From assembly GCA_049609625.1 (NCBI GenBank), contig JBMYYR010000049.1, forward strand, positions 1 through 13,985: a stretch of 13,985 bases of DNA, in the 5' to 3' direction. How positions within the stretch are numbered: the first letter of the stretch is position 1; the number at the start of each line of letters is the position of its first letter. The stretch is from JBMYYR01 sp049609625 (GTDB lineage Bacteria; Bacteroidota; Bacteroidia; Flavobacteriales; CAJXXR01). Made by a program: the position numbers and the translations under genes. Below are positions 1 through 7,786 of the stretch, piece after piece. The notes below the pieces were generated by a model. That model searched no databases. It had not been told where the DNA came from and saw nothing but the letters and a program-made list of their open reading frames with translations.

Positions 1-151
1 TTTAGACCGATGTCCAGACAGAGGATTTGAAGGTTTTAAACGCTATATTGGCATTGGTGTAGTGGCCTACAATTTGAAAAGAATAGGTAGAGAACTTCTA
101 AAACAGGAACGCCTTAAAGCAAAAAAGAAACGCCCAAAACGGGCCGCCTAA
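1..151 (+). pseudogene. 3' end of an insertion-sequence transposase (ISNCY/ISDol1-like), cut by the window edge
   Basis: An open frame enters from the left edge (codons from base 2) and ends at TAA 149-151, giving about 49 residues. It begins LDRCPDRGFEGFKRYIGIGV, continues VAYNLKRIGRELLKQE, and ends in a Lys/Arg-rich tail. From memory, a DRCPD.G..GF.RY....V.A.NL..IG block is the C-terminus of DDE transposases of the ISNCY type (ISDol1-like). The last catalytic region lies outside the window, so it cannot be judged whether the element is intact. The subfamily is a recollection and could equally be an IS5/IS1182 relative; that it is a transposase C-terminus is the firmer part. It faces the ISAs1 remnant on the opposite strand at 289-546. 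Confidence 0.65.
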
Positions 152-220
152 AAAAGCGCAAGCAAAAAAACAAGGGGAACGTGCGTCAAAATCCAAACAA
201 AAATAGCGAAAATGTTAATA

Positions 221-242
221 AATTGTTGAAAAATTGTTGAAA
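221..242. repeat. Exact tandem duplication of an 11-bp unit
   Basis: The unit AATTGTTGAAA occurs twice head to tail at 221-231 and 232-242, in the non-coding stretch between the two transposase remnants (152-288). Nothing else gene-like is visible in that stretch. It is probably part of the terminal non-coding sequence of the left IS, or simple slippage in AT-rich DNA. Confidence 0.6.
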
Positions 243-288
243 AGAAAAAAATACATCATATTAAGCCTCAAAAAAACTAAACTGAAAA

Positions 289-546
289 CTAAACCCCGAT
301 ACTCAAAATTGATTTTTTGAAAAAATATGGGGTTTTCTTGCTGGCACTACTTAGATTGAGAAACGTGCGGAGAAATTCTTCTTTTGAACGCGCAAACTCA
401 ACCATTTGTTTCCACGTTTCTGCCCCACAAATCACCGAAAGTATTCCTATGCCAAGGATGTCCACTAAATCGTGTAACTGGTTTATATGGCTCCTAGGGT
501 CTTCTATACTACCGAAAATACTGAATAATTTACCTCCCGTCTTCAT
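289..546 (-). pseudogene. Truncated ISAs1-family transposase, N-terminal part only
   Basis: The 85-codon frame starts at ATG 546-544. Residues about 8-65 (IFGSIEDPRSHINQLHDLVD through GAETWKQMVEFARSKEEFLR and TFLNL) have the layout of the ISAs1 / H-repeat transposase N-terminal domain (DDE_Tnp_1_assoc): D-P-R near the start, a hydrophobic helix, then G-A-x-x-W and E-F-A. The domain is normally followed by an IPS/H-D-T-F-R-V motif and the catalytic DDE region. Here the match stops at about residue 65 (near base 350) and 20 unrelated residues run to a stop, so over 80 percent of a usual ISAs1 transposase is missing. It cannot be catalytically active. The left boundary coincides with an inverted repeat at 291-335. 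Confidence 0.72.
291..335. repeat. Inverted repeat flanking the break in the ISAs1 remnant
   Basis: AAACCCC at 291-297 is mirrored by GGGGTTT at 329-335. An inner near-palindrome, ATTTTTTGAAAAAAT, lies at 312-326. The repeat lies at the left end of the truncated ISAs1 frame and supplies its last codons. It could be a transcription-stopping hairpin, a small mobile-element end, or the scar of the deletion that removed the rest of the IS. The sequence does not decide between these. Confidence 0.45.
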
Positions 547-562
547 GTCTTTAATTTATTGA

Positions 563-1279
563 TTGTCAACACAATATACGAAAATTAAATCATTTAACTT
601 GTTGTTTTTTAGTATTTTATTCCATTATTTTTTAAAAAAAAGTGTGAGTTTGCCCTGCTCTCAACCAGGTGCATGGTGGATGTATTTTTTTAATCACAAC
701 CTAGAAGACAGTCGATTTGGTTTTCAAGGTGATGTTCAATATCGTGATTGGCAAGGTTTGGGAGATATGGAACAACTTCTGTTGCGTGCTGGAGCAACGT
801 ATCGACCTCAAAATACGACTGTAAAGCTGACCTTAGGTTATGCACACATAACATCAGGACAGTTTGGGGAGAGCAATAACACGACTACCGAAAGCCGTGT
901 CTACCAAGAGGCTGTGATGCCTAATAAAATTGGGAATAGGGTCTATATAACACATCGGTTTAGATACGAGCAACGATTTGTTGAAAACCAAGATTTTAGA
1001 ACCCGTTATCGTTACAATCTTTTTGTAAATATTCCTTTAAACAAAAAAGAATTAGCACAGAAAACCTATTACTTGGCGCTCTACAATGAGGTGTTTGTAA
1101 ACGGACAAAAAGAAACTGGCACGAATAGCACGGTAGAATTATTTGACCGAAATCGGACGTATTTAGGTCTGGGCTACATACTTAACCCAAAAGTTAAATT
1201 CCAGCTTGGTTGGATGAATCAAAAAACTGATGCCTGGGGCAAAGGCCAATTTCAGCTTAGTTTTCATCAAAATTTTTAA
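563..1279 (+). CDS. DUF2490 family outer-membrane beta-barrel protein, start uncertain
   Basis: Residues 34-238 (from QPGAWWMYFFNHNL) look like the Bacteroidota DUF2490 family, putative outer-membrane barrels of unknown function. They show repeated amphipathic beta-strands rich in Tyr/Arg/Gln, such as the segments around YRDWQGLG, YITHRFRYEQRF and TRYRYNLFVNIPL. The C-terminal strand ends in Phe (FQLSFHQNF), the usual barrel signature. The first in-frame ATG is residue 40, inside the mature domain, so translation must begin at a non-ATG codon. TTG 563 gives a 238-residue product; TTG codons near 599-604 are alternatives. Residues about 9-33 are hydrophobic and could act as a secretion signal ending before Gln34, a common first mature residue in this phylum. 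The gene begins only 16 bp from the ISAs1 remnant and probably lost its native promoter and start. It is 41 bp upstream of the carbonic anhydrase gene and probably cotranscribed with it. Confidence 0.7.
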   Translation: MSTQYTKIKSFNLLFFSILFHYFLKKSVSLPCSQPGAWWMYFFNHNLEDSRFGFQGDVQYRDWQGLGDMEQLLLRAGATYRPQNTTVKLTLGYAHITSGQFGESNNTTTESRVYQEAVMPNKIGNRVYITHRFRYEQRFVENQDFRTRYRYNLFVNIPLNKKELAQKTYYLALYNEVFVNGQKETGTNSTVELFDRNRTYLGLGYILNPKVKFQLGWMNQKTDAWGKGQFQLSFHQNF

Positions 1280-1320
1280 CTAAAAACATTTTATTCACAA
1301 CCATTTTAAAACCCAAAATT

Positions 1321-2085
1321 ATGACAAACATGTTCAGAGTATTCACGCTATCAGTTTTAGCAACGGCCTTAGTTGCTTGCGACTGCGATGTAGCATCAAA
1401 CAAAAACGCTGATTCTTCGGTAGTAAAAGAAGTAGAAAATGTGTCTTTAAAAGAGATTTTAACTGCGGACAAACAAGCCGCCTTGACGCCTGATGAAGTT
1501 ATTGATCAGCTTAAAAAAGGAAATGAAAACTTTGTATCAAATCAATTAACTGCTATTGATTTCTCAGCACAGCGAAGCAAAGCGGCTACTGGCCAGTACC
1601 CAAAAGCCATTGTATTATCATGTGTTGATAGTCGTGTGCCTGTAGAAAATATTTTTGATTTAGGTATTGGCGATATTTTTGTTGCACGTGTGGCAGGAAA
1701 TATCGAAAATAAAGATATTGTAGGTTCGATGGAGTACGCTACAGCAGTAGCTGGTAGTAAGGTTGTTGTTGTTATGGGGCATACTTCATGCGGTGCGGTT
1801 AAAAGCGCTATTAATAATACCGACGCAGCATCCATGGAAATGCACTCGCTTCAACACCTATTGGACGAAATAAAACCTGCGATGGCTTCTATTGAAACCG
1901 ATGGAGAAAAATCTTCTAAAAACGTTAGTTTTACGACGGATGTTGTTAAAAACAATGCTGTAAAAACCGTAGAGGATATCCGCAAACAATCGCCCAAAAT
2001 GGCTGCTTTAGAAAAAGAAGGTAAAATAAAAATAGTTTCTGCATTATACGACATTGCTACTGGTAAAGTTACCTTTATGGAGTAG
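1321..2085 (+). CDS. Beta-class carbonic anhydrase, exported lipoprotein
   Basis: Predicted to interconvert CO2 and bicarbonate with a zinc centre. The 254-residue product shows the beta-class signature C101-V-D103-S-R105 and the H154-T-S-C157 pair, so the three zinc ligands (Cys101, His154, Cys157) and the Asp-Arg dyad are all present. VARVAGN at 121-127 is the usual family block after the second core strand. Unlike cytosolic enzymes it begins with a lipoprotein signal: a hydrophobic stretch to LVAC with the lipidated Cys at 20, then an acidic linker to about residue 50. It should therefore sit in the periplasm, anchored to a membrane. ATG 1321 leaves a short basic n-region; the in-frame Met4 is an alternative start that changes little. 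It follows the DUF2490 gene by 41 bp and ends just before a strong terminator. No substrate-specific partner such as a bicarbonate transporter is visible in the window. Confidence 0.92.
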   Translation: MTNMFRVFTLSVLATALVACDCDVASNKNADSSVVKEVENVSLKEILTADKQAALTPDEVIDQLKKGNENFVSNQLTAIDFSAQRSKAATGQYPKAIVLSCVDSRVPVENIFDLGIGDIFVARVAGNIENKDIVGSMEYATAVAGSKVVVVMGHTSCGAVKSAINNTDAASMEMHSLQHLLDEIKPAMASIETDGEKSSKNVSFTTDVVKNNAVKTVEDIRKQSPKMAALEKEGKIKIVSALYDIATGKVTFME

Positions 2086-2120
2086 TAGGTTGCGTACAAA
2101 ATAAGTCAAAAAATGCGTTT

Positions 2121-2163
2121 AAAGCGCTGTGTCAAAACAAGATTCTGATGCAGCGCTTTTTTG
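2121..2163 (+). terminator. Rho-independent terminator of the DUF2490-carbonic anhydrase unit
   Basis: AAAGCGCTG (2121-2129) pairs perfectly with CAGCGCTTT (2151-2159). The stem extends inward through two G-T pairs and three further pairs (to 2134 and 2146), leaving an 11-base loop. A T run follows (TTTTTT from 2157, interrupted by G at 2163). It lies 35 bp after the carbonic anhydrase stop. Confidence 0.85.
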
Positions 2164-2232
2164 TTTCACAAGTAATTGATGCGGAATACTTTAACCAAAA
2201 TGCCGTATGGATTCTTTAGTAAACAGAAAATC

Positions 2233-2269
2233 AAAAAAAAATGAAGATAGAGCTTAATAATTTTCTTCA
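2233..2269 (-). terminator. Rho-independent terminator of the yicC-to-A2M operon
   Basis: On the - strand, shortly after the A2M stop codon, TGAAGA (2269-2264) pairs with TCTTCA (2247-2242) over a 16-base loop. Nine consecutive T residues follow (A2233-A2241 on the + strand). The 6-bp stem is weak but the T tract is long. With the + strand terminator at 2121-2163 it insulates two convergent units within about 150 bp. Confidence 0.6.
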
Positions 2270-2278
2270 CATCCGCTC

Positions 2279-5200
2279 TTAGCGCCTAACATCCACAAAC
2301 TGCCCTTTTGTTCTAACATAAAAATCATTGTTGTACATCGCTTCACCTTGTACGCCAGGGAAATAATAATGACCTAAATAGGAGGCGTTTAGCATAACAC
2401 GGAATACTTTTTTGGAACGGCTACTGAGGCTCATAAAATAATTCACTCTATCATCTCGGATGTCGGTGTAGTCGCATGATGAGTTTTCTGGTAAATCGAA
2501 ATCGGTGAACCTTGTGTTGATAATTTCCCAACCGCTCGGGAAAATCTGAGAAACCGCTACATTTCGTAAAAAGGTCGATGTTGGGTTATAGACCTCAATT
2601 TCGGCAATAAAATTCTGACCTTGTTGTAAGCTACTCGGCACAATGGCATTGCCTTCCAAATCTTTGAATAAAGTCGAAATTTCTAAGCCACGCTGAGTAC
2701 TACTTTCGTCTCCAACTTCGAGTTTTCCTTTGGCAACCACATTTACGAATAGGGCGCTATTACTTTTGTTTTCAACAACAAGTTTATGATTTCCTTTGGC
2801 AATACTGTCTCCAAAACTGATTAAAGCATCTTTACTTTCGTGATGTCCTTTTGAAACTCCATCTAATTGATAGTCAAAATGTAATGTATTTTCACTTTTA
2901 TTTTTTTCTAAATATTTCGACATTGCCAGCAAAGCATAAGCTGTGGTTTGTGTGCTGTGCCACGTTGTTGAATTTAGACTTTCGGCAATGTGTTTTGCCT
3001 GATTGGTTGCTAATTCGGTTTCGTCAATAGAAAGGTAGGTTTCCAAAATCAAAGCTCTGTTTCTAAGATTGGAACCATAACTGTAACGATTATAGTTGCC
3101 GTAGCTTGCTAAATTGATGTTTTTAATAGATTCCACTAAGCCTTTTGCTATCGATTTTTGTCCGATGAGCGCATAAGCTTGAGCTAATCTGAATTTAGCT
3201 AAATCATTGAGTTTGTCTTCTTCTCGAAGTCGGTTCATAGCCGACAGGTTTTTCTGTCCACCCAAAGCCAAAACATACAATCTATAAGCCTGATTGAAGC
3301 TATGAGACGAGCCTTTTGTGTAATTAGAAACCTGATTTTGAAGATGATTCATATATTTTTCCTCAAAACCATAGGGCAACAGGTAACCTTGATTTTTGGC
3401 TTCCAAAACAAAATGACCAGCATAAAGTTCTGCCCAAGATTCATAATAGGATGAGTGTGGCCAATAGCTCAAACCTCCAGATGTATTTTGAAAACTTTGA
3501 AGTCGTCGAAGGGCAAGTTCAATGTTTTTCTGAATTTGCTTTTGTCTCTTTTCTGAAATGGCCATGGTTTCGCCTAAAACCAGCTGAGCAAAAGCTTTTG
3601 AGCTCGTTTGCTCCAAACAGCCATACGGATAACGAATCAAATAATTCAATCGACCTTCCATATTTATGGATGGGAAATTAGAAAATTCGACTGCGTAAGA
3701 ATTGCTCCCAAGTTCGCCAAAAGCCTCAAAATCGATAGTCAGTTCGCCTTTTGTTGCGTTTTGTGTAGTCCATTTTCTGATTTCGTATGGATTTGGATTC
3801 ACGACATCAATTTCGGTTTTATAAGTCGCTTTGTCGTTGTTTGATTGGGCAAGAAGTTCAATTTTTCCGATGGCTTGTTTCACGGTTTTGACTTCGAAAT
3901 ACGCCATTTGGTCTCCTTCTCCAGTAAAGTTTAATTTTTGTTTTGAAGGTCCAATCACTTCAAAAGCCTCATTCAATTTCAATTCTACATCAACCGTTTT
4001 AACCTTTTTGTCCATCACAAACACATTGACAGGCAAGGTAAAACGTTCGTTAGGGCTCAATGTTCTCGGTACAGAAGCCAAAAGCATCACAGGTTTTTTC
4101 ACCGCACAGGTTTTTTCAGAACTTCCATACGCCTGAGTCATCGGGCTAGAAGCAACGACCATTGTTCGGACAGAACCAATATAATTTGGTAAAGTAATGG
4201 TGTGTGTTTTAGATTTGTAACTCAGCAATTCAAATGGACCAAAATGCATGGCAACAGGTCGGAATCGGTTGGCGCTTTTCTTTTTACCGCCAGCCAAATC
4301 GGCATCTCCACCAACAGCGAGCACCTGATTTGCCGTTCCGCCATAAGCTCCAATCACCTGATTGTACATATCCCAAGTCTTCACGCCTAAAGCTTCTTTG
4401 GCATAAAAGCTCGACCACGGATTTGGAGTGTTATAATTCGTTAGATCCAACAAACCGTCATCCACAATTTGAATGGTATAGGTCATCGGTTGACCTGCTT
4501 TTTCAGAAACTTCGACCGTAAAACTGGTTTCAGGTTTCAGCTCGTCTGGCATGGTTATAACAGGTTCCAGTTTTGTTTCTGGATTATTGATATTCAGATT
4601 CTTAACGCCGTATAAGCGCATTGGTTCGTCATTTTCGGTTTCGGCGTGTTTTTGTAAATGATGAGCAAAAATGTAGATATTCGGACTCATACGTTCATCT
4701 ATTTTGAGTTCAAAAACGCTGTTACCATTTTTAGATTCCACCCAAAAGGTTTCAAGAATATCAGTTGAGGTTTCGATGCTCAACAAGGTTTTTCCTTTTC
4801 CGGTAGATGGAATGGTGATTTTGGCGGTTTCACCAACTTTATATTCTTCTTTATCAGTAGAAAAATCGAGCGAATGCGCAGTTTCATTATTCTGATTTCC
4901 TCGGTATCTGCCCACCCATTCTTCATCATCGGCATACACCACTTCGGAAACAATATGACCACTTTCTAAATCCTTAACCAAAACCAAATACCTGCCCCAA
5001 GTATTTTCTGGAAACGTAACATTGAAATCTGTTTTTCCTTTCGAGTTGGTTTTCAGTTCTTTATCGATGACTAATTCATGGTCGATGCCATTCAAAAACT
5101 GAGACATGCTCGAATTTCGAGATTGCCACCACCAACGCCATTGAATTTTATACACTTTGGCTTCGATGCTTCTGTTTGCTAATGGTTTTCCATTTTTATT

Positions 5201-7765
5201 GAGGTTCACTAAACCAAATTGATGTGCTTTCCCGTTCACTAAAGTTCCCCAACGATCGGCGCCATCAGGACTTTTTAGTCCAGCGAAACTTTCGTAAGTA
5301 TAGGCGTCTTTTGAAACGACATTAATACTAAAATCACCACCTTTCTCATAAACTTTTGAAAGGAAATGACTGCGAACCAAACCAGAAGAGTAGGGGTCGA
5401 GTTCGAGATCGAAAGAAAAATCAGCAGCTCCATTTTCATCCAACTCACCATCAAAAACAGTTAAGTCATCGTAGTTTACTTTATTTCTGGAAAAGGTATT
5501 GTTAAAATTAAAAGCAGGAAATTTTTCAAAACTCAAGGCTTTACCTTGGGTTTTAACTTGAATGTCAGCTTTTAAGTTTTTGGCAATGGCGCCATGCAAC
5601 CACGTTGACGAAATAGTTCCTTCAATAGATTTACTGAGATCTAAAAACTCATCCTCAAAATCTAAATTAATTTTAAGTCGATTTGGTTTTACGGTTTCAA
5701 TTTTTGCAATCTTTTGAAACACCTGAGATCCAACACGGACTTTTACATGCCAATTTCCCGTTTTGTCTTCGGTTTTTGTTCTAAATTCATGGAAGTACAC
5801 CTGATTCAAATGTGATTTCACGACGCTTTTATCCACCAATTTCGATTCGGCATTATACAATTCAAAAATCACAGGTAAATCTTGCGGTTTTTTACGTTTA
5901 GAATCATCCAAAACAAAGGTAACCGGCAAAGCATCTCCAGGTCTACGAACGCCTCTGTCAAAATACATAAAGCCTTTCAAACCATCCTTCATCCGTGTTC
6001 CCGACACATTATAATCGGCTAATGAAAGCGACAAACCATCCATAATTTTTAGGTAGGTTTTCTCTTTGTTTCTACTCACCACCAAAAAGGCGGCTTGTTG
6101 GTCTTTGCAATCAATTTCGCAATGCCCTAAACTGTTTGTTTTTCCGCTGGCGATGACTTGTTGTTGGTAGCTGTAAAGATCAACCTTCGCATTCCCAACT
6201 GTTTTATTATCAATCATATCCACCACCCAAGTGTGAATCGAGTTGTTGGCATCTTTTTTAGCGATAACACCAAGGTCGGAAGCCAAAACATTCATGCTTT
6301 TTTTCAATTTATTTTTCTGATAATAATAAAAAGAAATGCTGCCCGGATTATCTTTATCGTTCCAGTCAATCAACTCGTAGTCAACTCGTTGATAGTGTAA
6401 GTCATGATTGTAGTTAGCTTCGTAGGTCTTAAAATCGGCACTTTTTTCAAAACTATAAGCCGATTCTTTTGGACCGAATGAAAGTTCGACACGATAAACG
6501 GCGCCAGGATCTACCGCAATAAGTTTTGCTAAATCGATCGCATGAACGCTACTGCTGTGCGCTTCGGGATTGTTGTCCTGAAATAAAGGATGTCTTTTAG
6601 CATATATTTCATTTCCAACCTGATGCAAGTCATTGGCCGAAGAAAAATTGCTGTTGTTTTGGAGGAATTGTAAAATATTATTTTGATGAATTTTGAATAC
6701 TTTGACATAAACTCCAGATAAGTTTGTGCTTTCAAAATTGATTTTCAATCCGTCCGAATTTGGCAAAATACTGCCTTTGCTCAGGAGTTTTAATTCCGGA
6801 TTTTGCTGTTTAAAATGAATAAGTTCTTGATAATCAGTTTTTAATTGAAAACCACTTTCATTACTCAAACCTTTTAAAATGACTAGATGTTCTGAGCTTT
6901 CGAGTCTTGTTTTAGGGTAAATGCTCAATTTGCTTCCATCCACCGAAAAGGTGCATTTAATGTTTTTTCCGAGCTGAACCAAGCCTTCAAAGTTTTGATT
7001 TTTCTTTAATGGATCAGAAAAATTGACTTCGATCACTTGATTTTTTGTGTCTTTGAGATGTGTGCCTAGATGTTTGAATTTATTTTTTCCTGGAACTAAA
7101 AGTTCACGATCAATATTCCGATCTAATCCGATTTTTGTTCCATAAAATGTAAGTGCTTTGACGGCGTCGTCAACTTCTCTAGTAAGGCTATCGATTTTAA
7201 AATTAATTTGTTTTAGCCAAACATTATCTTCCGATAACCATTTGATATTCAAATTATTATCATCTAAACAAGAACTAATCTCCGAAAGCTGAACGTAATC
7301 ACTAAAATTAATGTGTCCAGAACAATAGCCCAGATTTTTGTTGTAGGCTTCGTAAGATCTTAAATTAAAATTGGCATTTAGTTTTGATGTCGTAAATTCA
7401 AATTCATAGACATTATCTGTTGTTGTTTTCGACAACAGATGTTCGTTAAATTTGACTTTGTAAGTCGTGTTGTATTCAAATTTTGTTTCGGGTGCAAAGC
7501 GGTATATGCCTCCAAAATCTTTAACAACTTTCCCTTCTACTTTTGGTTTAAATTCAAAAAGCAAATCCAATTCTTCTTGCATCAGCGTAGCCGCCAAAGT
7601 ATCAGATTTTAGCTTTATAGAAATGGCTTCTCTACAGGAGCTTCCATTGGCTCTGTGGTAGCTGACCATACTAGTTTTAGATTGTTTAACTTGGTTTAAA
7701 TCACCTTTTTCTCCACAAGAAAAAAGTAAAAATAAAGCTAAAGTTAAAAGTAGAAAACGTTTCAT
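2279..7765 (-). CDS. Large bacterial alpha-2-macroglobulin family lipoprotein with intact thioester motif
   Basis: This 1828-residue protein belongs to the bacterial A2M group (COG2373, like E. coli YfhM), thought to trap invading proteases at the periplasmic face. It opens with a lipoprotein signal, lipobox LFSC with Cys17 lipidated. In order come Ig-like domains (about 40-550), the MG2 signature YFDRGVRRPGD at 601-611, further macroglobulin domains, the bait-region-containing part ending near the WDMYNQVIGAYGG block, and the A2M domain beginning around residue 1173 (MHFGPFELL). Next is the thioester GCLEQ, with Cys1383 and Gln1386 as the cross-link pair, leading into the helical thioester domain (SGGLSYWPHSSYYESWAELY). 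A C-terminal beta region completes it. Length and domain order look complete, with no frameshift seen. It is the last gene of a - strand run, 21 bp after scoB. Many bacterial A2M genes sit next to pbpC (PBP1C), but none is present here. Family assignment is certain; the defensive role is inferred from the family. Confidence 0.95.
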   Translation of the reverse strand: MKRFLLLTLALFLLFSCGEKGDLNQVKQSKTSMVSYHRANGSSCREAISIKLKSDTLAATLMQEELDLLFEFKPKVEGKVVKDFGGIYRFAPETKFEYNTTYKVKFNEHLLSKTTTDNVYEFEFTTSKLNANFNLRSYEAYNKNLGYCSGHINFSDYVQLSEISSCLDDNNLNIKWLSEDNVWLKQINFKIDSLTREVDDAVKALTFYGTKIGLDRNIDRELLVPGKNKFKHLGTHLKDTKNQVIEVNFSDPLKKNQNFEGLVQLGKNIKCTFSVDGSKLSIYPKTRLESSEHLVILKGLSNESGFQLKTDYQELIHFKQQNPELKLLSKGSILPNSDGLKINFESTNLSGVYVKVFKIHQNNILQFLQNNSNFSSANDLHQVGNEIYAKRHPLFQDNNPEAHSSSVHAIDLAKLIAVDPGAVYRVELSFGPKESAYSFEKSADFKTYEANYNHDLHYQRVDYELIDWNDKDNPGSISFYYYQKNKLKKSMNVLASDLGVIAKKDANNSIHTWVVDMIDNKTVGNAKVDLYSYQQQVIASGKTNSLGHCEIDCKDQQAAFLVVSRNKEKTYLKIMDGLSLSLADYNVSGTRMKDGLKGFMYFDRGVRRPGDALPVTFVLDDSKRKKPQDLPVIFELYNAESKLVDKSVVKSHLNQVYFHEFRTKTEDKTGNWHVKVRVGSQVFQKIAKIETVKPNRLKINLDFEDEFLDLSKSIEGTISSTWLHGAIAKNLKADIQVKTQGKALSFEKFPAFNFNNTFSRNKVNYDDLTVFDGELDENGAADFSFDLELDPYSSGLVRSHFLSKVYEKGGDFSINVVSKDAYTYESFAGLKSPDGADRWGTLVNGKAHQFGLVNLNKNGKPLANRSIEAKVYKIQWRWWWQSRNSSMSQFLNGIDHELVIDKELKTNSKGKTDFNVTFPENTWGRYLVLVKDLESGHIVSEVVYADDEEWVGRYRGNQNNETAHSLDFSTDKEEYKVGETAKITIPSTGKGKTLLSIETSTDILETFWVESKNGNSVFELKIDERMSPNIYIFAHHLQKHAETENDEPMRLYGVKNLNINNPETKLEPVITMPDELKPETSFTVEVSEKAGQPMTYTIQIVDDGLLDLTNYNTPNPWSSFYAKEALGVKTWDMYNQVIGAYGGTANQVLAVGGDADLAGGKKKSANRFRPVAMHFGPFELLSYKSKTHTITLPNYIGSVRTMVVASSPMTQAYGSSEKTCAVKKPVMLLASVPRTLSPNERFTLPVNVFVMDKKVKTVDVELKLNEAFEVIGPSKQKLNFTGEGDQMAYFEVKTVKQAIGKIELLAQSNNDKATYKTEIDVVNPNPYEIRKWTTQNATKGELTIDFEAFGELGSNSYAVEFSNFPSINMEGRLNYLIRYPYGCLEQTSSKAFAQLVLGETMAISEKRQKQIQKNIELALRRLQSFQNTSGGLSYWPHSSYYESWAELYAGHFVLEAKNQGYLLPYGFEEKYMNHLQNQVSNYTKGSSHSFNQAYRLYVLALGGQKNLSAMNRLREEDKLNDLAKFRLAQAYALIGQKSIAKGLVESIKNINLASYGNYNRYSYGSNLRNRALILETYLSIDETELATNQAKHIAESLNSTTWHSTQTTAYALLAMSKYLEKNKSENTLHFDYQLDGVSKGHHESKDALISFGDSIAKGNHKLVVENKSNSALFVNVVAKGKLEVGDESSTQRGLEISTLFKDLEGNAIVPSSLQQGQNFIAEIEVYNPTSTFLRNVAVSQIFPSGWEIINTRFTDFDLPENSSCDYTDIRDDRVNYFMSLSSRSKKVFRVMLNASYLGHYYFPGVQGEAMYNNDFYVRTKGQFVDVRR

Positions 7766-7786
7766 AGTCAGCGTTTTAGTGATGGA

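Noticed and set aside
317..562. + strand open frame opposite the ISAs1 fragment
   Set aside because: The opposite strand shows clear transposase similarity over the same bases, while this frame shows none.
3451..4521. Several + strand open frames of 60-100 codons inside the A2M region
   Set aside because: They are antisense to a long, fully homologous coding frame and have no recognisable domain or upstream signal; they are reflections of the A2M coding sequence.
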